Source of the DNA: PFJX01 sp964542455
Lineage (GTDB): Bacteria; Pseudomonadota; Gammaproteobacteria; Burkholderiales; Thiobacillaceae
NCBI GenBank assembly: GCA_964542455.1
Contig: CAZIUC010000017.1
Span: forward strand, 1-64,000
Reading direction: 5' to 3'
Length of the DNA: 64,000 nucleotides
The translations under genes and the position numbers were made by a program. This document shows, piece by piece, positions 43,341-52,312 of this stretch. The notes under the pieces are model-generated. The model saw nothing but the letters and a program-made list of their open reading frames with translations, was not told where the DNA came from and made no database searches. Position 1 is the first letter of the stretch, and the number at the start of each line of letters is the position of its first letter.

Positions 43341-46031
43341 TTACCCTTTCCCCGTCGGCAGCGGCGCCAGCAGGGCGCGGATATCCGCCTCGCCGAATTT
43401 GCTGAGGGCGCCGGCATCTTCGCTCAACACGCCGGCGGCGAGTTCAGCCTTTTTTTCCTGGAGGGCGAGGATTTTTTCCTCGATGCTGCCGGCCACCACC
43501 AGCTTGTAGACGAACACCTTTTTCTTCTGGCCGATGCGGTGGGCGCGGTCGGTGGCCTGGTTTTCCACCGCCGGGTTCCACCAGGGATCGTAGTGGATCA
43601 CGGTATCGGCCGCCGTCAGGTTGAGGCCGACGCCGCCGGCCTTGAGACTGATCAGAAAGATCGGTACGCCTTCGTCCTGAAATCGGCGGATCACGCCCTC
43701 GCGGTCCTGAGTGTCGCCGGTGAGTTTGACGTAGGAGAGCTTGCGCGCGAGCAGTTCTTCCTCAATCAGGGCCAGCATGCTGGTGAACTGCGAGAACACC
43801 AGGACGCGGCGGCCCTCGTCCACCAGTTCCGGCAACATGTCCATGAGCTGGTCGAGTTTGGCTCGCTCCTTCACTTTTTTCGCGCCTTCCAGCTTGACCA
43901 GGCGCGGGTCGCAGCAAACTTGCCTGAGCTTGAGCAGGGCGTCGAGGATGACGATGTGGCTGCGCGCGAAACCCTTGTCGGCGATGGCCTCGCGCACTTT
44001 TTCGTCCATCGCGCTACGCACCGCTTCATACAGGTCGCGCTGGTCCCCCTGTAGTTCCACCGTGCGCACGATCAGGGTCTTGGCCGGCAATTCCTTGGCC
44101 ACGTCTTCCTTGCGCCGACGCAGGATGAACGGCCGCGCGCGCGCGGCGAGGAGATCGCGGCGAACGCCGTTGCCGTGTTTTTCGATGGGCGTGCGCCAGG
44201 TCTTGGTGAACCCCTTGGCGTCGCCGAGAAAACCGGGCAGCAGGAAATCAAACTGCGCCCAAAGCTCGCCCAGGTGGTTTTCCAGCGGGGTACCGGTGAG
44301 GCACAGGCGGTGTCGCGTGGATAGCCGGCGCACCGCCTGGGCGGCCTTGCTGGCGGCGTTCTTCACCGTCTGCGCCTCGTCCAGGATGAGCAGGTGATAC
44401 TCCTGCCTGGCCAGCGCCGCCTCGTCGCGCCACAACAGCGGGTAGGTGGTCAGCACCACGTCGTGTTCGGCAATGGCCGAGAAGCGTTCGGCGCGCTCCT
44501 TGCCGTGCAGGGAAAGCACTTTGAGGCCCGGGGCGAAGCGCTCCGCCTCGCGCTTCCAGTTGAAGATCAGGGATGTGGGCAGCACCACCAGACAGGGCCG
44601 GTCGAGGCGCCCGGCTTCCTTTTCCAGCAGCAGATGCGCCAGGGTCTGCGCGGTTTTGCCCAGGCCCATATCGTCGGCCAGGATCCCGGCCAGCCCGTGT
44701 TCGCGCAGGTATTGCAGCCAGGCCAGGCCTTCCAGTTGATAGGGGCGCAGGGTGAGGGCGAAGCCGGCGGGCGGCGCGACCGGCTGGATACCGGCGCCAT
44801 GTTGCAAAGAGTGCGCCAGCTTCGCGACCGCCTCGACGCCGGCGAAGCGCCAGCGCCGCATCTCGGCCAGGCGCGCCAGACGCGGCGCGTCCAGGCGCGA
44901 CAAACGCAGCGGGCCGTGCCCCGGCGGCGCGTCGAACAGGTCGATCAGGGTCAGCGCCAGCGGCTTGATGCGGCCGGCCTGCACGCGCAGGCGGATGCCC
45001 GTGGACGTGGTGAGGATGACCGGAGCCTGGTCCGGCAATTTGTGCAACTGGGCGGTATCGAGCCAGCGCGCATCGTTGCGGAACAGGTCATAGAGCAGCG
45101 GCGCCAACGGCAGGCGCAGGCCATCGACGACGATGCCCATGTCGAGATTGAACCAGCCGCCGGCATCCTCGCCGATCTCGGCCTCCCAGGTATCCACGTC
45201 CACCACCAGATGGCGGAAGTCGGCCGGCATTTCCACCCGCCAACCGGCGGCGCGCAACGCGGGGAGGTGCTCGGACATGAACTCCGGCCAGTGCGAAGGG
45301 CTTTCCAGCCCCCACAGGCGCGGCGGCCGCGAGCGCACGGCAAACAAGGTATGCGGCGGCACCAGTTCCACACCCGCGTCTTCCAGCGCGCGCAGCAAGG
45401 CGGCCTCCTCCGCCAGTCGCCGCCGTACCTGCACGGTTTCGCCATTGCCGAGGCTGAGCACATCTTCATCGCAGCCCGCATCGACCAGTGCATCGCCATA
45501 TTTGAAAACCGGGTGGAGGAAGTCGAAGTGGCGGTCGACATGAGAGTAACGGCGGAAGCGGCCGACGTCGTAGGCTTCCAGTGTGCCCAACTTGAGTAGC
45601 GGCACCGGGTCGACGTCGATCAGTCGGGTTGCGCGCATGGGGTGCGTAAGTGTGGGGGCGACCACCTCCAGTTCGTCTTCCTCGCTGTCTTCCCGGTAGG
45701 TGGGGCGGGCTTTGCGTGGCGACGCGCCCGCCGGCACCGCCAGGCGCTTGTCCTGAAGCAGCGCGAGCATGACGGCGGCCGCGTGTTCGCACATCCAGCC
45801 ATCGCCGCAGGTACAGCCGGAAATCGCGCGCGCCTTGCTGTTCTTGACCAGATCCAGACTGACCACCACGCGATAGGGCAGACGTTCGCGTCCCTTGACG
45901 TTGGCGGCAATGCGTGGCGGCCGCACCTCGACCTGGCTGACTCCTCCGACAAAGGCGCGCGCCCGGTCTACCTTCTCGGCGCCATACCAGCGCGTCAGGT
46001 CTGCTTCGGTGTATTCGGGGAGTTTCGACAT
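43341..46031 (-). CDS. SNF2-family helicase with SWIM zinc finger
   Basis: The 896-residue protein has an N-terminal SWIM finger (CTCGDGWMCEH near residue 80) and a C-terminal SNF2 ATPase: Walker A ILADDMGLGKTAQTLA, DEAQ box LILDEAQTVKN, LCLTGTPLENHL, and the helicase C motif VGLNLTAADTVIHYDPWWNP. Such proteins remodel nucleoprotein or assist repair and transcription; the exact role is unknown. It is complete and single. Confidence 0.93.
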   Translation of the reverse strand: MSKLPEYTEADLTRWYGAEKVDRARAFVGGVSQVEVRPPRIAANVKGRERLPYRVVVSLDLVKNSKARAISGCTCGDGWMCEHAAAVMLALLQDKRLAVPAGASPRKARPTYREDSEEDELEVVAPTLTHPMRATRLIDVDPVPLLKLGTLEAYDVGRFRRYSHVDRHFDFLHPVFKYGDALVDAGCDEDVLSLGNGETVQVRRRLAEEAALLRALEDAGVELVPPHTLFAVRSRPPRLWGLESPSHWPEFMSEHLPALRAAGWRVEMPADFRHLVVDVDTWEAEIGEDAGGWFNLDMGIVVDGLRLPLAPLLYDLFRNDARWLDTAQLHKLPDQAPVILTTSTGIRLRVQAGRIKPLALTLIDLFDAPPGHGPLRLSRLDAPRLARLAEMRRWRFAGVEAVAKLAHSLQHGAGIQPVAPPAGFALTLRPYQLEGLAWLQYLREHGLAGILADDMGLGKTAQTLAHLLLEKEAGRLDRPCLVVLPTSLIFNWKREAERFAPGLKVLSLHGKERAERFSAIAEHDVVLTTYPLLWRDEAALARQEYHLLILDEAQTVKNAASKAAQAVRRLSTRHRLCLTGTPLENHLGELWAQFDFLLPGFLGDAKGFTKTWRTPIEKHGNGVRRDLLAARARPFILRRRKEDVAKELPAKTLIVRTVELQGDQRDLYEAVRSAMDEKVREAIADKGFARSHIVILDALLKLRQVCCDPRLVKLEGAKKVKERAKLDQLMDMLPELVDEGRRVLVFSQFTSMLALIEEELLARKLSYVKLTGDTQDREGVIRRFQDEGVPIFLISLKAGGVGLNLTAADTVIHYDPWWNPAVENQATDRAHRIGQKKKVFVYKLVVAGSIEEKILALQEKKAELAAGVLSEDAGALSKFGEADIRALLAPLPTGKG

Positions 46032-46123
46032 TCAGGCGGGAAAACGGTGAATAAGAACGCGTGGCGGGCGCCATACGCACGAAACGTTCCGCGCGCGCTC
46101 GGCACGCCAGGAACCGGCAACGA

Positions 46124-46765
46124 TTAGTTCTTGTTGGCTTCCGGCTGCGCGGCGACAGGCGCGGGCGGGACAAACCGGGGAGGTTCAGGCGGTGTGTAGG
46201 CGGGTGCCTGGTAGGTGGGCTGCGGAATATAGAACCACGGCACATAACCCCAGGGCGCGGGGCTGTAGTTGGTGGGTGGCGGCACATAGACCGCAACCGG
46301 CGGCTTGCCGTTTGCGGGAATAGCCGGCGGGGCCGCGGGCGCCGTGAAGACCGGCGCCAGAAGCGGCACCTCGGGCGGCGTATAGGGCACCGGCGGCGAC
46401 GCTTCCATTTTTTCCTTGAGGGAGCGTTTGATGTCTTCTTCCATCTGCTTCAACAGATTATCCAGATAGAAATTGCTCTGTTTCTTCAGACGCTGTCCCA
46501 TCACTTCCAGTTTGAAAGCCAGGTCCGGCGGCAACGACACTTCCTCGTCGTTGAAGGCGGCCATGACCGAATCGCGCATGTATTCGATCAGGAGGCGAGT
46601 TTCCTCCTCACTCAAGGCATTCTTGAGCATATGGCCCAGGTCTGACAGCGAGGGCGTAGCCGGGGCAACCTTGGCTGGCGCCTTCGCGGGAGTCTTGTCG
46701 GCGGCCAGCGCGGGAATGGCAAGTCCAGCCAGGAGAAGCGCGGTAAAGCGGAATGGCAATTTCAT
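46124..46765 (-). CDS. Secreted protein with proline-rich C-terminus, unknown function
   Basis: The 213-residue protein has a signal peptide (LLLAGLAIPALA), a helical central region (~35-125) and a Pro/Tyr-rich tail from ~130 (PYTPPEVPLLAP; YIPQPTYQAP). I do not recognise the family. Its start lies four bases after the stop of a MacB remnant, so it was probably once the last gene of a macB-type transporter operon. Confidence 0.65.
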   Translation of the reverse strand: MKLPFRFTALLLAGLAIPALAADKTPAKAPAKVAPATPSLSDLGHMLKNALSEEETRLLIEYMRDSVMAAFNDEEVSLPPDLAFKLEVMGQRLKKQSNFYLDNLLKQMEEDIKRSLKEKMEASPPVPYTPPEVPLLAPVFTAPAAPPAIPANGKPPVAVYVPPPTNYSPAPWGYVPWFYIPQPTYQAPAYTPPEPPRFVPPAPVAAQPEANKN

Positions 46766-46769
46766 TTGA

Positions 46770-46880
46770 TTACTCGTAACGCAAGGCTTCGATAGGCGCG
46801 AGGCGAGATGCCTTGCGCGCCGGATACCAGCCGAAGAATACCCCGATGACACCGGCTGAGGCCACGACCAGGACAATGAA
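46770..46880 (-). pseudogene. Remnant of a MacB/FtsX-type ABC permease C-terminus
   Basis: On the minus strand the 36 codons before TAA at 46770-46772 read VIGVFFGWYPARKASRLAP and IEALRYE, the typical end of MacB-like permeases (membrane helix, basic segment, ALRYE). The frame loses all similarity before 46880. The rest of the gene is missing; the next gene upstream is fliJ. This marks a deletion or rearrangement joint. Confidence 0.75.
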
Positions 46881-46965
46881 CCGGCTTCGCGACGGCACTC
46901 GCCGGCCGGCGAAACGCGCATCCCTCCGGCTGTCGCGGCATTGCCGGGCGCGGCCACCCTGCTCG

Positions 46966-47424
46966 TCAGCTCATCGGTTTGCCAAGCCCATCGCCATGGC
47001 GGCGCGCCGCCTGTTCGTCAGTCTGACGCTGGTCGCGTCTTTCCTCACGCAGCAATTCCTGCTGGCGATGGCGATCGGCCAGGGCCTCGTAGGCTTTCAC
47101 CTTCTGGCGCAAGGCTAGCCAGTGGTCATGCGCGTTTTTCCAGTGCGCGGTCGCCTGGGCGACCTCACTTTCCTGGTGGCGGATGGCGACTTCGAGTTTG
47201 CCTAGAAAGACGTGGTAGTCGCGCAGGAGGTGGATTTCCATGCCGCGAGCGCCCGCCTCGCCGGTGAGACGCCGCTGGTAATCCTGTTTGTAGCCTTGCA
47301 GTTCGTCCCGTCGCTGACGCGCGGCTTCTTCCTTGTGCCTGAGGATGCGCAACAGGCGTTCCGCCGCTTCCATGCGGTGCCGGGAATGGTCCAGCAGCGA
47401 TTGCAGGGGAAAGCGGGTGGCCAT
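46966..47424 (-). CDS. fliJ: Flagellar export protein FliJ (isolated copy)
   Basis: The 152-residue protein is highly helical and charged, with the FliJ beginning FPLQSLLDHSRHRMEAAERLL and regular heptads throughout. FliJ works with the FliI ATPase in the flagellar export apparatus and normally sits between fliI and fliK. Neither is here; its neighbours are a MacB remnant and Trm112. It appears full length. YscO-like coiled-coil proteins are the alternative. Confidence 0.8.
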   Translation of the reverse strand: MATRFPLQSLLDHSRHRMEAAERLLRILRHKEEAARQRRDELQGYKQDYQRRLTGEAGARGMEIHLLRDYHVFLGKLEVAIRHQESEVAQATAHWKNAHDHWLALRQKVKAYEALADRHRQQELLREERRDQRQTDEQAARRHGDGLGKPMS

Positions 47425-47430
47425 CGGAAA

Positions 47431-47607
47431 TCAGGCGATTTCTTCGGTTTCGGCCAGACGCCGTGCTTCTTCTTCCAGCATGACCGGAATACCGTCACGG
47501 ATGGGGAAAGCAAGTCGATCGGCCTTGCAGATCAGCTCGCCTTTCTGGTGAACCAGCGGGCCTTTGCATAGGGGGCAGACGAGAATTTCAAGCAGTTTTG
47601 GGTCCAT
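47431..47607 (-). CDS. Trm112 family protein (UPF0434/YcaR type)
   Basis: This 58-residue protein (MDPKLLEILVCPLCKGPLVH; IRDGIPVMLEEEAR) has the two-Cys zinc-knuckle start and the PIRDGIPVML core of Trm112/YcaR. It overlaps the end of lpxK by 20 bases and precedes fliJ by six. The lpxK-ycaR neighbourhood is common in proteobacteria, which supports the call. Confidence 0.93.
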   Translation of the reverse strand: MDPKLLEILVCPLCKGPLVHQKGELICKADRLAFPIRDGIPVMLEEEARRLAETEEIA

Positions 47608-48592
47608 GACGGGCCTTCAAAGTGTGGTTGATGAGGGTTTTTAGTCCCGGCTCCAGATCTGCGTCAACCGCCAGGAACCAGGCATCCGGGGCAGCAAAGG
47701 GGGCGCATTTCACGGCATCCTTCTCGGTCATCAGCAGAATACCGGCCGGCAGATCGTCGGCAGTGTAGCGATGGTGATCCGGAAAAGCGTGTGGAGTGAC
47801 GTTCAGCCCCAGATGTTCCAGGTAATCGAAAAAACGCTGTGGGTGGCCTATGCCGGCCAGCGCGTGGATTTCGCGTCCGGCGAAATCCGTTGCGACAGCG
47901 GTTTGGGTTGGGTCACACAAATTGCGAAAGGTCGCGCCACGCAGACGCATGGCGAAGCTGGGCGGCAGCAGGGTGAAATCCTCGGGATCACCGCCATTCA
48001 CCACCGCCGCGTCCACCGTGGCAAGACGCCCAAGCGGCTCACGGAGAGGGCCGGCGGGGAGCAGGAAACCATTGCCGAAGCCGCGCAAGCCATCCACCAC
48101 GACGATTTCCATGTCGCGATCCAGCGCGTAATGCTGCAAGCCATCGTCGCTGACGAGCACATCCACCTCGGGGTGGAAGGCCAGCAATTGTCGTCCCGCC
48201 TCGGCCCGCTTGCGGCCGATCCACACCGGACAGGCGGCGCGCCGGGCCATGAGCACCGGTTCATCACCCACCAGCGCGGGGTCGCTGTCCGCCCGCACCG
48301 GCATGGGCGCGTGGGCGCGACCGCCATAACCCCGGCTGATGATGCCGGGGTGGTAGCCGAGTTCGGCCAGCCATTGCGCGACGCGCAGGGTGAGCGGAGT
48401 CTTGCCGCTGCCGCCGACGCCGAGATTACCCACCACGATGACCGGCACAGGCAGGCGCCGCGCGCGCAACAGACCGGCGCGATAGGCCAGGCGGCGCGCG
48501 GCAACCAGAAGAAAAAAAACCAGGCTCAGGGGAGCAAGCAGGAAACGCGTTCGGCAACGGCCGTACCAGCAGCGTTCCAGAAAATCTTTCAC
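47588..48592 (-). CDS. lpxK: Tetraacyldisaccharide 4'-kinase LpxK
   Basis: LpxK phosphorylates the lipid A disaccharide at the inner membrane. The 334-residue protein has an N-terminal membrane helix (~17-35), the P-loop VVGNLGVGGSGKTPLT (~53-68), ISRGYGG and the DDGLQHYALDRD motif. The start is GTG at 48592, overlapping exbD (GTGA). Confidence 0.95.
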   Translation of the reverse strand: MKDFLERCWYGRCRTRFLLAPLSLVFFLLVAARRLAYRAGLLRARRLPVPVIVVGNLGVGGSGKTPLTLRVAQWLAELGYHPGIISRGYGGRAHAPMPVRADSDPALVGDEPVLMARRAACPVWIGRKRAEAGRQLLAFHPEVDVLVSDDGLQHYALDRDMEIVVVDGLRGFGNGFLLPAGPLREPLGRLATVDAAVVNGGDPEDFTLLPPSFAMRLRGATFRNLCDPTQTAVATDFAGREIHALAGIGHPQRFFDYLEHLGLNVTPHAFPDHHRYTADDLPAGILLMTEKDAVKCAPFAAPDAWFLAVDADLEPGLKTLINHTLKARHGPKTA

Positions 48593-49011
48593 TCCTTGGC
48601 GGGGCTTTGCGTCACGAACGTCACCCGGGGATAGCCCGCGCGCCGGGCCGCGTCCATGACCCGCACCACGGACTGATGGGTGGCATGGGCGTCGGCGGAA
48701 ATGACGATGACCGGATCGCTCTGCTCACCCGCCGCCGTTTTCAGCGCCTGCACCAGGGACTCGACGCCGGAATAGGCGACGCCGGTGGCGTTCACCGCAT
48801 AACTGCCGCGTTCATCGACATTCACCGTCACCTGCGCGGGCATTTCCTTGGCGCTGTCTCCCTTGGCTTCCGGGAGGTTGATCTGCAACTCGGAAAAACG
48901 CGCGTAGGTGGTGGTCACCATGAGAAAGATCAGGATCACCAGCAGCACGTCGATCAGCGGAATCAGGTTGATTTCCGGATCGTCGCGGCGGCGGCCACGG
49001 GAAAAATTCAT
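48589..49011 (-). CDS. exbD: ExbD/TolR-family biopolymer transport protein
   Basis: The 140-residue protein has one membrane helix (~17-37) with the essential Asp in INLIPLIDVLLVILIFLMV and a periplasmic domain. Together with the ExbB-type gene it forms a proton-driven motor for outer-membrane transport. Overlaps both neighbours by four bases. No tonB gene is adjacent, though the operon continues into lpxK. Confidence 0.92.
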   Translation of the reverse strand: MNFSRGRRRDDPEINLIPLIDVLLVILIFLMVTTTYARFSELQINLPEAKGDSAKEMPAQVTVNVDERGSYAVNATGVAYSGVESLVQALKTAAGEQSDPVIVISADAHATHQSVVRVMDAARRAGYPRVTFVTQSPAKE

Positions 49012-49613
49012 TTGCGTTCGCCGTGCACGATTTCCACCAGCTTGATCGCCTGCTGTTCCATATCCACCAGCAGAGCATCCACCCGGCCCCGGAAGAAGCG
49101 GTAGAAGATCATGCTGGGGATGGCGACGATGAGACCGAGCGCGGTGTTGTACAGGGCCACCGAAATGCCGTGCGCGAGCACCGCCGGGTTGCCCCCGGTG
49201 GGCGATTGCGAGCCGAAGATCTCGATCATGCCGACCACGGTGCCGAGCAGGCCCATGAGCGGCGCGACCGTGGCGATGGTGCCGAGGGTGGAGAGATAAC
49301 GCTCCAGATCATGGCTGACGGCGCGCCCGGCTTCTTCCAGGGATTCCTTCATCACCTCGCGGCTGGCGCCGATGTTGCGCACCCCGGCGGCCAGGATGCG
49401 GCCCAGCGCGGAGCCTTCCGCCAGCGCGCGCAGCAGATCGGGATTGGCGCCGTGGCGGCGCAGGTTGTCGATGGCCTGTTCAAGCAGGCCCTGCGGCACG
49501 ATCAGGGGCCGGCGCAGGGTATAGAAGCGCTCAAATATGATGGCCAGGGCCAGGATGGAGGCAATGATGAGCGGCCAGATGGGCCAGCCGGCGGCTTCGA
49601 TGAGGGCTAACAC
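49008..49613 (-). CDS. exbB: ExbB/TolQ/MotA-family proton channel protein
   Basis: The 201-residue protein has three membrane helices, at ~8-27, ~108-130 and ~150-172, with the conserved APLMGLLGTVVGMI segment and ALYNTALGLIVAIPSM. The start is GTG at 49613 with AAGGAATCC in front; the longer frame from 49673 has no site. First gene of the exbB-exbD-lpxK-trm112 run. Confidence 0.92.
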   Translation of the reverse strand: MLALIEAAGWPIWPLIIASILALAIIFERFYTLRRPLIVPQGLLEQAIDNLRRHGANPDLLRALAEGSALGRILAAGVRNIGASREVMKESLEEAGRAVSHDLERYLSTLGTIATVAPLMGLLGTVVGMIEIFGSQSPTGGNPAVLAHGISVALYNTALGLIVAIPSMIFYRFFRGRVDALLVDMEQQAIKLVEIVHGERK

Positions 49614-49701
49614 TGGATTCCTTGAGCACTCGAAAACGCGCGGTACTGTAGCCTGCAAGCCCCTATCGGGCAAGCCGGCATATAATCCGCCGCTTAACTC
49701 T

Positions 49702-49781
49702 CAAGTCGTTCGCCGGGCCGCCCCAAGAACGACTTGCCCCCTCGGGGGGCGGCTCGGCTGCTTTATCCGAGCTGGGGGCAT
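49702..49781 (+). repeat. Structured repeat R2, copy 3
   Basis: CAAGTCGTTC/GAACGACTTG encloses GCCGGGCCGCCCCAA. CCCCCTCGGGGGG, a GGCTCGG...CCGAGCT hairpin and GGGGGCAT follow. It lies between divergent exbB and pcnB. The first stem shares no sequence with the two other copies but pairs at all ten positions. Confidence 0.85.
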
Positions 49782-49817
49782 AGCTAACTCCCTCATTCTG
49801 TAAGGAACCCGGCGCCG

Positions 49818-51173
49818 ATGATCCGCCGCCTGATCAACAAGGTCTTAGGAAAGAAAGCCGCCGCGGGGCCACGCATCCTGCCGCTCGCCAAACATGGCGT
49901 CCGCCGCGAGCAGATCCATAGCTGCGCGCTCAAGGTCACCGACACCCTGGCGCGCGAAGGTTATGCCGCCTTCGTGGTGGGCGGCGCGGTGCGCGACCTC
50001 CTGCTCGGCCGCGAACCCAAGGATTTCGATGTCGCCACCGACGCCACTCCGGACGAGATTCGCCGCCTGTTCCGCCGCTCGCGCGTCATCGGCCGCCGCT
50101 TCCAGATCGTTCACGTCTACTGCGGGCCGGATCTGATCGAGGTCACCACGTTCCGCGCCGCCACCCCACCGGTGGAAGATGAGGAAGACGATGCCCGCGT
50201 CACCGCGGCCGACGGCATGCTGCTACGCGACAACGTGTTCGGTTCCCAGGAAGAGGACGCCGCGCGACGCGACTTCACCGTCAACGCGCTGTATTACGAC
50301 CCGGCAAATCAGGAAATCTGGGATGGGCATGGCGGCGTCGCCGACGCACAGAAAAAACTGCTGCGCATGATCGGCGACCCGGCCACGCGTTTCCGCGAAG
50401 ACCCGGTACGGATGCTGCGGGCGGCGCGTTTCGCGGCCAAGCTGGACTTCCACATCGACCCGGCCACGCGCGCGCCGATCGCCGAACTCGCTTCCATGCT
50501 GGCGCGCATCCCGCCTTCGCGCCTGTTCGACGAAATGATGAAGCTGCTGCTCTCCGGTCATGCCGAACGCGGCGTGAAGCAGTTGCGCGCGGAAGGCCTG
50601 CACCACGGCGTGTTGCCGATGCTGGACGCCATCCTGGACGACCCGGCGCGGCAGAACTTCCTCCATGCCGCCCTGCACGACACCGATTTGCGCATCCGCC
50701 AGGGGCAGTCGGCATCACCCGCCTTCATGCTGGCCTGCCTGCTCTGGTTCGACATGCAACGGGAACTGGAGCGTAACCGCGCGCACGGCCTGCAAGAGCA
50801 ATCCGCCCTGTACGAGGCGATGGACACGGTGCTGGAACGGCAGCGCCGCGCCTTGGCATTTCCGCGCCGTTTCGACGGCATGATCAAGGAAATCTGGTCA
50901 TTGCAGGGGCGCTTCGAGCAACGCAGCGGCGCCCGCCCGTTCCGCCTGCTCAGCCATCCGCGCCTCTCCGCCTGCTACGACTTTCTCCTGATCCGCGCCG
51001 AAAGCGGCGACGCCAGCCAGGAACTGGCCGACTGGTGGGGCCGCTTCCAGGACGCCGACGAAGCGGAGCGCGCGGCCATGCTGCTGCCGACCCAGAGTGG
51101 AGATGGCAAACGCAAACGCCGCAAGCGGAGCAAACCCGCCAACGCGTCGCCCAGTGGGCCCGAGGTTGGCTGA
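49818..51173 (+). CDS. pcnB: Poly(A) polymerase I PcnB
   Basis: PcnB adds 3' poly(A) tails that mark RNA for decay. The 451-residue protein has the class II nucleotidyltransferase core (AFVVGGAVRDLLLGREPKDFDV, split here as AFVVGGAVRDLL and EPKDFDVATD), the RNA-binding RDFTVNALYYD and RMLRAARFAAKLDF, and a basic C-terminal tail (KRKRRKRSK). The tail distinguishes it from CCA-adding enzymes. folK starts two bases after its stop. Confidence 0.93.
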   Translation: MIRRLINKVLGKKAAAGPRILPLAKHGVRREQIHSCALKVTDTLAREGYAAFVVGGAVRDLLLGREPKDFDVATDATPDEIRRLFRRSRVIGRRFQIVHVYCGPDLIEVTTFRAATPPVEDEEDDARVTAADGMLLRDNVFGSQEEDAARRDFTVNALYYDPANQEIWDGHGGVADAQKKLLRMIGDPATRFREDPVRMLRAARFAAKLDFHIDPATRAPIAELASMLARIPPSRLFDEMMKLLLSGHAERGVKQLRAEGLHHGVLPMLDAILDDPARQNFLHAALHDTDLRIRQGQSASPAFMLACLLWFDMQRELERNRAHGLQEQSALYEAMDTVLERQRRALAFPRRFDGMIKEIWSLQGRFEQRSGARPFRLLSHPRLSACYDFLLIRAESGDASQELADWWGRFQDADEAERAAMLLPTQSGDGKRKRRKRSKPANASPSGPEVG

Positions 51174-51174
51174 A

Positions 51175-51672
51175 GTGCGGGCCTTCATCGCGCTGGGCGC
51201 CAATCTGGGCGACCCGGCGGCGCAGATCGAACGGGCGTTCGATGAACTGGCACGCCTGGCGGACAGCCGCCTGATCCTGCGTTCCGGGTTGTACCTCTCG
51301 AAAGCGCAGGGTTATGAAGCACAGCCCGATTTCGTCAATGCCGCCGCCTTGCTGTCCACCCGGCTGGCGCCGCGCGCGCTGCTCGAAGCCCTGCTGGAAA
51401 TAGAGGCCCGCCACGGCCGCCGCCGCGAGTTCAAGAACGCGCCGCGTACCCTCGACCTCGACCTCTTGCTCTACGACGGTCTGGTGCTGCATGAACCCGG
51501 CCTCACTTTGCCGCATCCGCGCATGTGCGAACGCGTCTTTGTGCTCCAGCCGATGAGTGAGATCGCCCCGGAACAAACCATCCCCGGCAAGGGAAAAGTC
51601 GCCGACTGCCTGGCTTACTTGTCCAGTACCGCGCTGCCACTGCTGCCGCGCGGCGACCTGAGCGCCGCCTGA
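51175..51672 (+). CDS. folK: 2-amino-4-hydroxy-6-hydroxymethyldihydropteridine pyrophosphokinase FolK
   Basis: FolK transfers pyrophosphate to the pterin in folate synthesis. The 165-residue protein has AFIALGANLGDP, FVNAAALL, and the metal and substrate motifs RTLDLDLLLYDG and LPHPRMCERVFVL. The start is GTG at 51175, just past the pcnB stop. The stop overlaps the ATG of the next gene by one base. Confidence 0.95.
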   Translation: MRAFIALGANLGDPAAQIERAFDELARLADSRLILRSGLYLSKAQGYEAQPDFVNAAALLSTRLAPRALLEALLEIEARHGRRREFKNAPRTLDLDLLLYDGLVLHEPGLTLPHPRMCERVFVLQPMSEIAPEQTIPGKGKVADCLAYLSSTALPLLPRGDLSAA

Positions 51673-52310
51673 TGCTCGGCCGCTTCCGTCACATCGTCGT
51701 CGAAGGGCCCATTGGCGCCGGCAAGACCAGCCTGGCACGCAAACTGGCGGCCCTCACCGGCGCCGAACTGATTCTGGAAAATGCCGAGGAGAACCCGTTC
51801 CTGCCACGCTTTTATGAAGACCGCCGCCGCTACGCCCTGCCCACACAACTGTTCTTTCTGGTCTCCCGCATGGAGCAGGCACGCCGTTTCGCGCAGGGTG
51901 ATCTGTTCAGCACGACCAGCGTGGCCGATTTCATGCCGGAGAAAGACATGCTGTTCGCCCGGCTGGTGCTGGACGAGGACGAATTCCGCCTCTACCGGCA
52001 GCTCTATGACGGACTCAAGCCCCAGGCCAGCGCGCCCGACCTGGTGATCTACCTGCAAACCGATCCAGCCACGCTGATGGAACGCGTGAGGAAGCGTGGA
52101 CGTGGCTATGAGCGCACTTTGAGCGAGAGCTATCTGGCCGAGCTGGCGAGCGCCTACAGTGAACTCTTCTATCATTACGAAACGGCCCCGCTGCTGATCG
52201 TGAATAGCGAGCACCTCAACTTCGCCGAACGCGAGGGTGATTTCGATTTACTGGTGCAACGCATCCGCGACATGCGAGGGGCGCGCGAGTTCTTCAATCT
52301 CGGAGCGTGA
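51672..52310 (+). CDS. Deoxynucleoside kinase (dGK/dAK family)
   Basis: The 212-residue kinase has the P-loop VVEGPIGAGKTSLARKL, the substrate motif LFFLVSRMEQAR, and the lid region RVRKRGRGYERTL. It phosphorylates a deoxynucleoside; deoxyadenosine or deoxyguanosine is likely, but the base cannot be fixed. A kinase of this type between folK and panB is a recurring betaproteobacterial arrangement. The stop is two bases before the panB start. Confidence 0.9.
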   Translation: MLGRFRHIVVEGPIGAGKTSLARKLAALTGAELILENAEENPFLPRFYEDRRRYALPTQLFFLVSRMEQARRFAQGDLFSTTSVADFMPEKDMLFARLVLDEDEFRLYRQLYDGLKPQASAPDLVIYLQTDPATLMERVRKRGRGYERTLSESYLAELASAYSELFYHYETAPLLIVNSEHLNFAEREGDFDLLVQRIRDMRGAREFFNLGA

Positions 52311-52312
52311 TC

